Shown here: piece after piece, positions 11,655 through 12,761 of the stretch
Numbering within the stretch: position 1 is the stretch's first letter
Layout: each line of letters opens with the position of its first letter
NCBI GenBank assembly: GCA_003157715.1
Contig: PMKK01000209.1
Location: 1 to 12,761 of the forward strand
Length of the DNA: 12,761 nt
Direction of reading: 5' to 3'
Source: Actinomycetota bacterium
GTDB taxonomy: Bacteria; Actinomycetota; Thermoleophilia; UBA2241
The notes under the pieces: generated by a model
Seen by the model: only the letters and a program-made list of their open reading frames with translations
Database searches by the model: none
Told to the model about the DNA's origin: nothing
Program-made: the position numbers and the translations under genes

Positions 11655-12683
11655 CTAGACGCCGGCAGTCGCCCGCCGGCGCTCGCGCAGGCGCCGGCCG
11701 CGGTTTCTGAGCGCTTCGCGATCGGCCTTTCTGCCGCAGTCGTCGCGCTCGAGGATCCCCAGGCCGGCCGCGCGATCTATCTCGGCGAGAGCCTCGTCTT
11801 CACGGCCAAGGGCCTTGAGCACCAGGCTGAGACGATTGAACGCCACGGGCAGATCGCGCCTCACGCGGCGCTCGTCGAGGGGCGACTCGCCGTGCGCCAT
11901 GAGGCTTTCGATGGCCTCTCGGTACCGCGTCACAGCCTGCCGCGGGTCGTGCTTCTCAAGCGTCCGGGCTTCGTCCAGTGACCGCGAGGCGTCCTCGAGA
12001 CGGCTGCCGGCTCTGCGCGCTTCGTCGTGGAAGGCGCTCACGGCTGGAGCCGTGACGTGCAGACCACGCGCGGCGGCGTAGTCTATGAAGGCGCGCTTCT
12101 CGCCGGCGGCGAGACTCTCGTGCTCGTAGAAGACCGCGCAGCGGCAGCCCAGCCGACTTCGGCAGTGCCGGTGGGGCGCCCAGGTCGCGGCGGCGGCGAG
12201 ATCGTTCGTTTCGCGCCCGTCCATGGCGCGGCACTCCGGGCAGGTGTCGCCGTCGGCCAGTGCCGAGTAGATCGCATTGCACGCGGTGACACGTTCGCGC
12301 CCGGTCGCCGGCACGCTGCCGGCAAGGCTCACGCCGACGGCGCCTTCGGCAGCCGTCGCGAGAAAGAGGGCGAGGTCGTCGCGGCACGCCGGACAGATGC
12401 CGTCTTCGGCCGCAGCGGCCGCACGCCCGCACAGCCTGCAGGCTGCCGGTGCGGTCATCTCAGCGGCCGGTGAGGCCGGCGGTGAGGCGGACGGCGCAGC
12501 CGGCGGTGAGGCGGGTGCCGAAGCGGACGACGAAACCGAGGCCAGGGCCGACGGCGTCACCGGCGCGGTCGGCGGCGCGGCGGGCTCCTGGATCTCGGCC
12601 TCAACGGGCACCAGCGCGCCGCAGGTCGCGCAGAACGTCGCCGTCTCACCGATGGAGAGCTCGCAGTTGTGGCAGTACTTCAT
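11655..12683 (-). CDS. Zinc-ribbon protein with Mu-F-like cysteine motif and helical C-terminus
   Basis: The product has 342 residues, with no overall family recognised. It starts with a zinc ribbon (C4, C7, C18, C21: YCHNC...FCATC), then a Pro/Ala/Ser linker (32-80). A second four-cysteine knuckle follows (C82, C85, C97, C100). Residues ~130-185 (RERVTACNAIYSAL...CPECRAMDGRE...APHRHCRSRLGCRC) resemble the end of phage Mu gpF-like head proteins, where CxxC-xxx-DG precedes a PPxHPNCRC metal motif. Residues ~220-312 are helical and TPR-like (DPRQAVTRYREAIESL, GREDEALAEIDRAAGLGI). ATG 12683 is preferred over ATG 12689 because GGGAG lies 7 nt upstream. There is no signal peptide. A cytoplasmic scaffold or metal-binding role is possible but unproven. 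It is in the same direction as the iron-sulfur gene, 112 nt upstream of it. Confidence 0.75.
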   Translation of the reverse strand: MKYCHNCELSIGETATFCATCGALVPVEAEIQEPAAPPTAPVTPSALASVSSSASAPASPPAAPSASPPASPAAEMTAPAACRLCGRAAAAAEDGICPACRDDLALFLATAAEGAVGVSLAGSVPATGRERVTACNAIYSALADGDTCPECRAMDGRETNDLAAAATWAPHRHCRSRLGCRCAVFYEHESLAAGEKRAFIDYAAARGLHVTAPAVSAFHDEARRAGSRLEDASRSLDEARTLEKHDPRQAVTRYREAIESLMAHGESPLDERRVRRDLPVAFNRLSLVLKALGREDEALAEIDRAAGLGILERDDCGRKADREALRNRGRRLRERRRATAGV

Positions 12684-12720
12684 GACCATCTCCCGGCAGG
12701 CCGGCTCACGAGAGCAAGCA

Positions 12721-12738
12721 ATCGCAGTGAGGTGCGAT
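12721..12738. repeat. Short inverted repeat upstream of the zinc-ribbon gene
   Basis: ATCGCA (12721-12726) pairs with TGCGAT (12733-12738) around a 6-nt loop, about 40 nt upstream of the start codon. It could be an operator dyad, but a 6-bp dyad is not strong evidence. No promoter was resolved before the window ends. Confidence 0.25.
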
Positions 12739-12761
12739 CTCCCTGCAAGTCATCGGCCGAA

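Noticed and set aside
10541..11710. 389-residue plus-strand reading frame antisense to the iron-sulfur gene
   Set aside because: There is no domain or start signal, and the opposite strand has precisely spaced cysteine motifs.

Overview
The window is GC-rich and densely coded, with strongly G/C-biased third codon positions and frequent GTG or TTG starts. The gene content is an ArnT/PMT-type membrane glycosyltransferase tail, a TetR regulator with a TetR_C_17-like domain, HdeD, DUF1003, an anti-sigma type ATPase, a membrane-anchored HtrA and an L,D-transpeptidase with a Pro/Thr spacer. Together these suggest a Gram-positive actinobacterium, perhaps from the Thermoleophilia or a related environmental lineage. 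That placement is inference from gene style, not from a marker gene. I saw no rRNA, tRNA, CRISPR array, transposase or integrase.

Layout. Bases 1-1608 (+) hold the C-terminal end of a large glycosyltransferase, a small ORF with a strong Shine-Dalgarno, and an overlapping TetR-like regulator. Bases 1620-2417 (-) encode an HdeD-family membrane protein, convergent with the regulator. Bases 2418-2833 form a structured divergent intergenic region with nested and perfect inverted repeats, three 11-bp direct repeats and a consensus -10 box. Bases 2834-5053 (+) carry a two-gene sulfur-transfer operon: a ThiF/MoeB-type E1-like adenylyltransferase and a class V cysteine desulfurase. Bases 5138-5587 (-) encode a DUF1003 membrane protein and 5742-6215 (-) an RsbW/SpoIIAB-like ATPase. 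Bases 6517-8097 (+) encode a membrane-anchored HtrA protease with a PDZ domain, convergent with an exported L,D-transpeptidase at 8216-9535 (-). Bases 9693-12683 (-) hold an alpha/beta hydrolase translationally coupled to a multi-cluster iron-sulfur protein, preceded by a zinc-ribbon protein with a Mu-F-like cysteine motif.

How the genes may work together. The ThiF/desulfurase pair could activate and sulfurate a ThiS/MoaD-like carrier, but no carrier gene is in the window. The anti-sigma ATPase, HtrA and L,D-transpeptidase look like general or envelope stress functions, and the 11-bp direct repeats upstream of HtrA fit response-regulator control. The iron-sulfur protein and hydrolase share a GTGA stop/start overlap and probably act together in an unknown reaction. 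A recurring feature is short in-frame tandem repeats (18, 18 and 21 bp) in the N-terminal, probably unstructured parts of three unrelated proteins (TetR-like, HdeD, HtrA). I did not find a clear new defence or mobile system. The least explained items are the iron-sulfur/hydrolase pair, the Mu-F-like zinc protein and the inverted repeats upstream of thiF.
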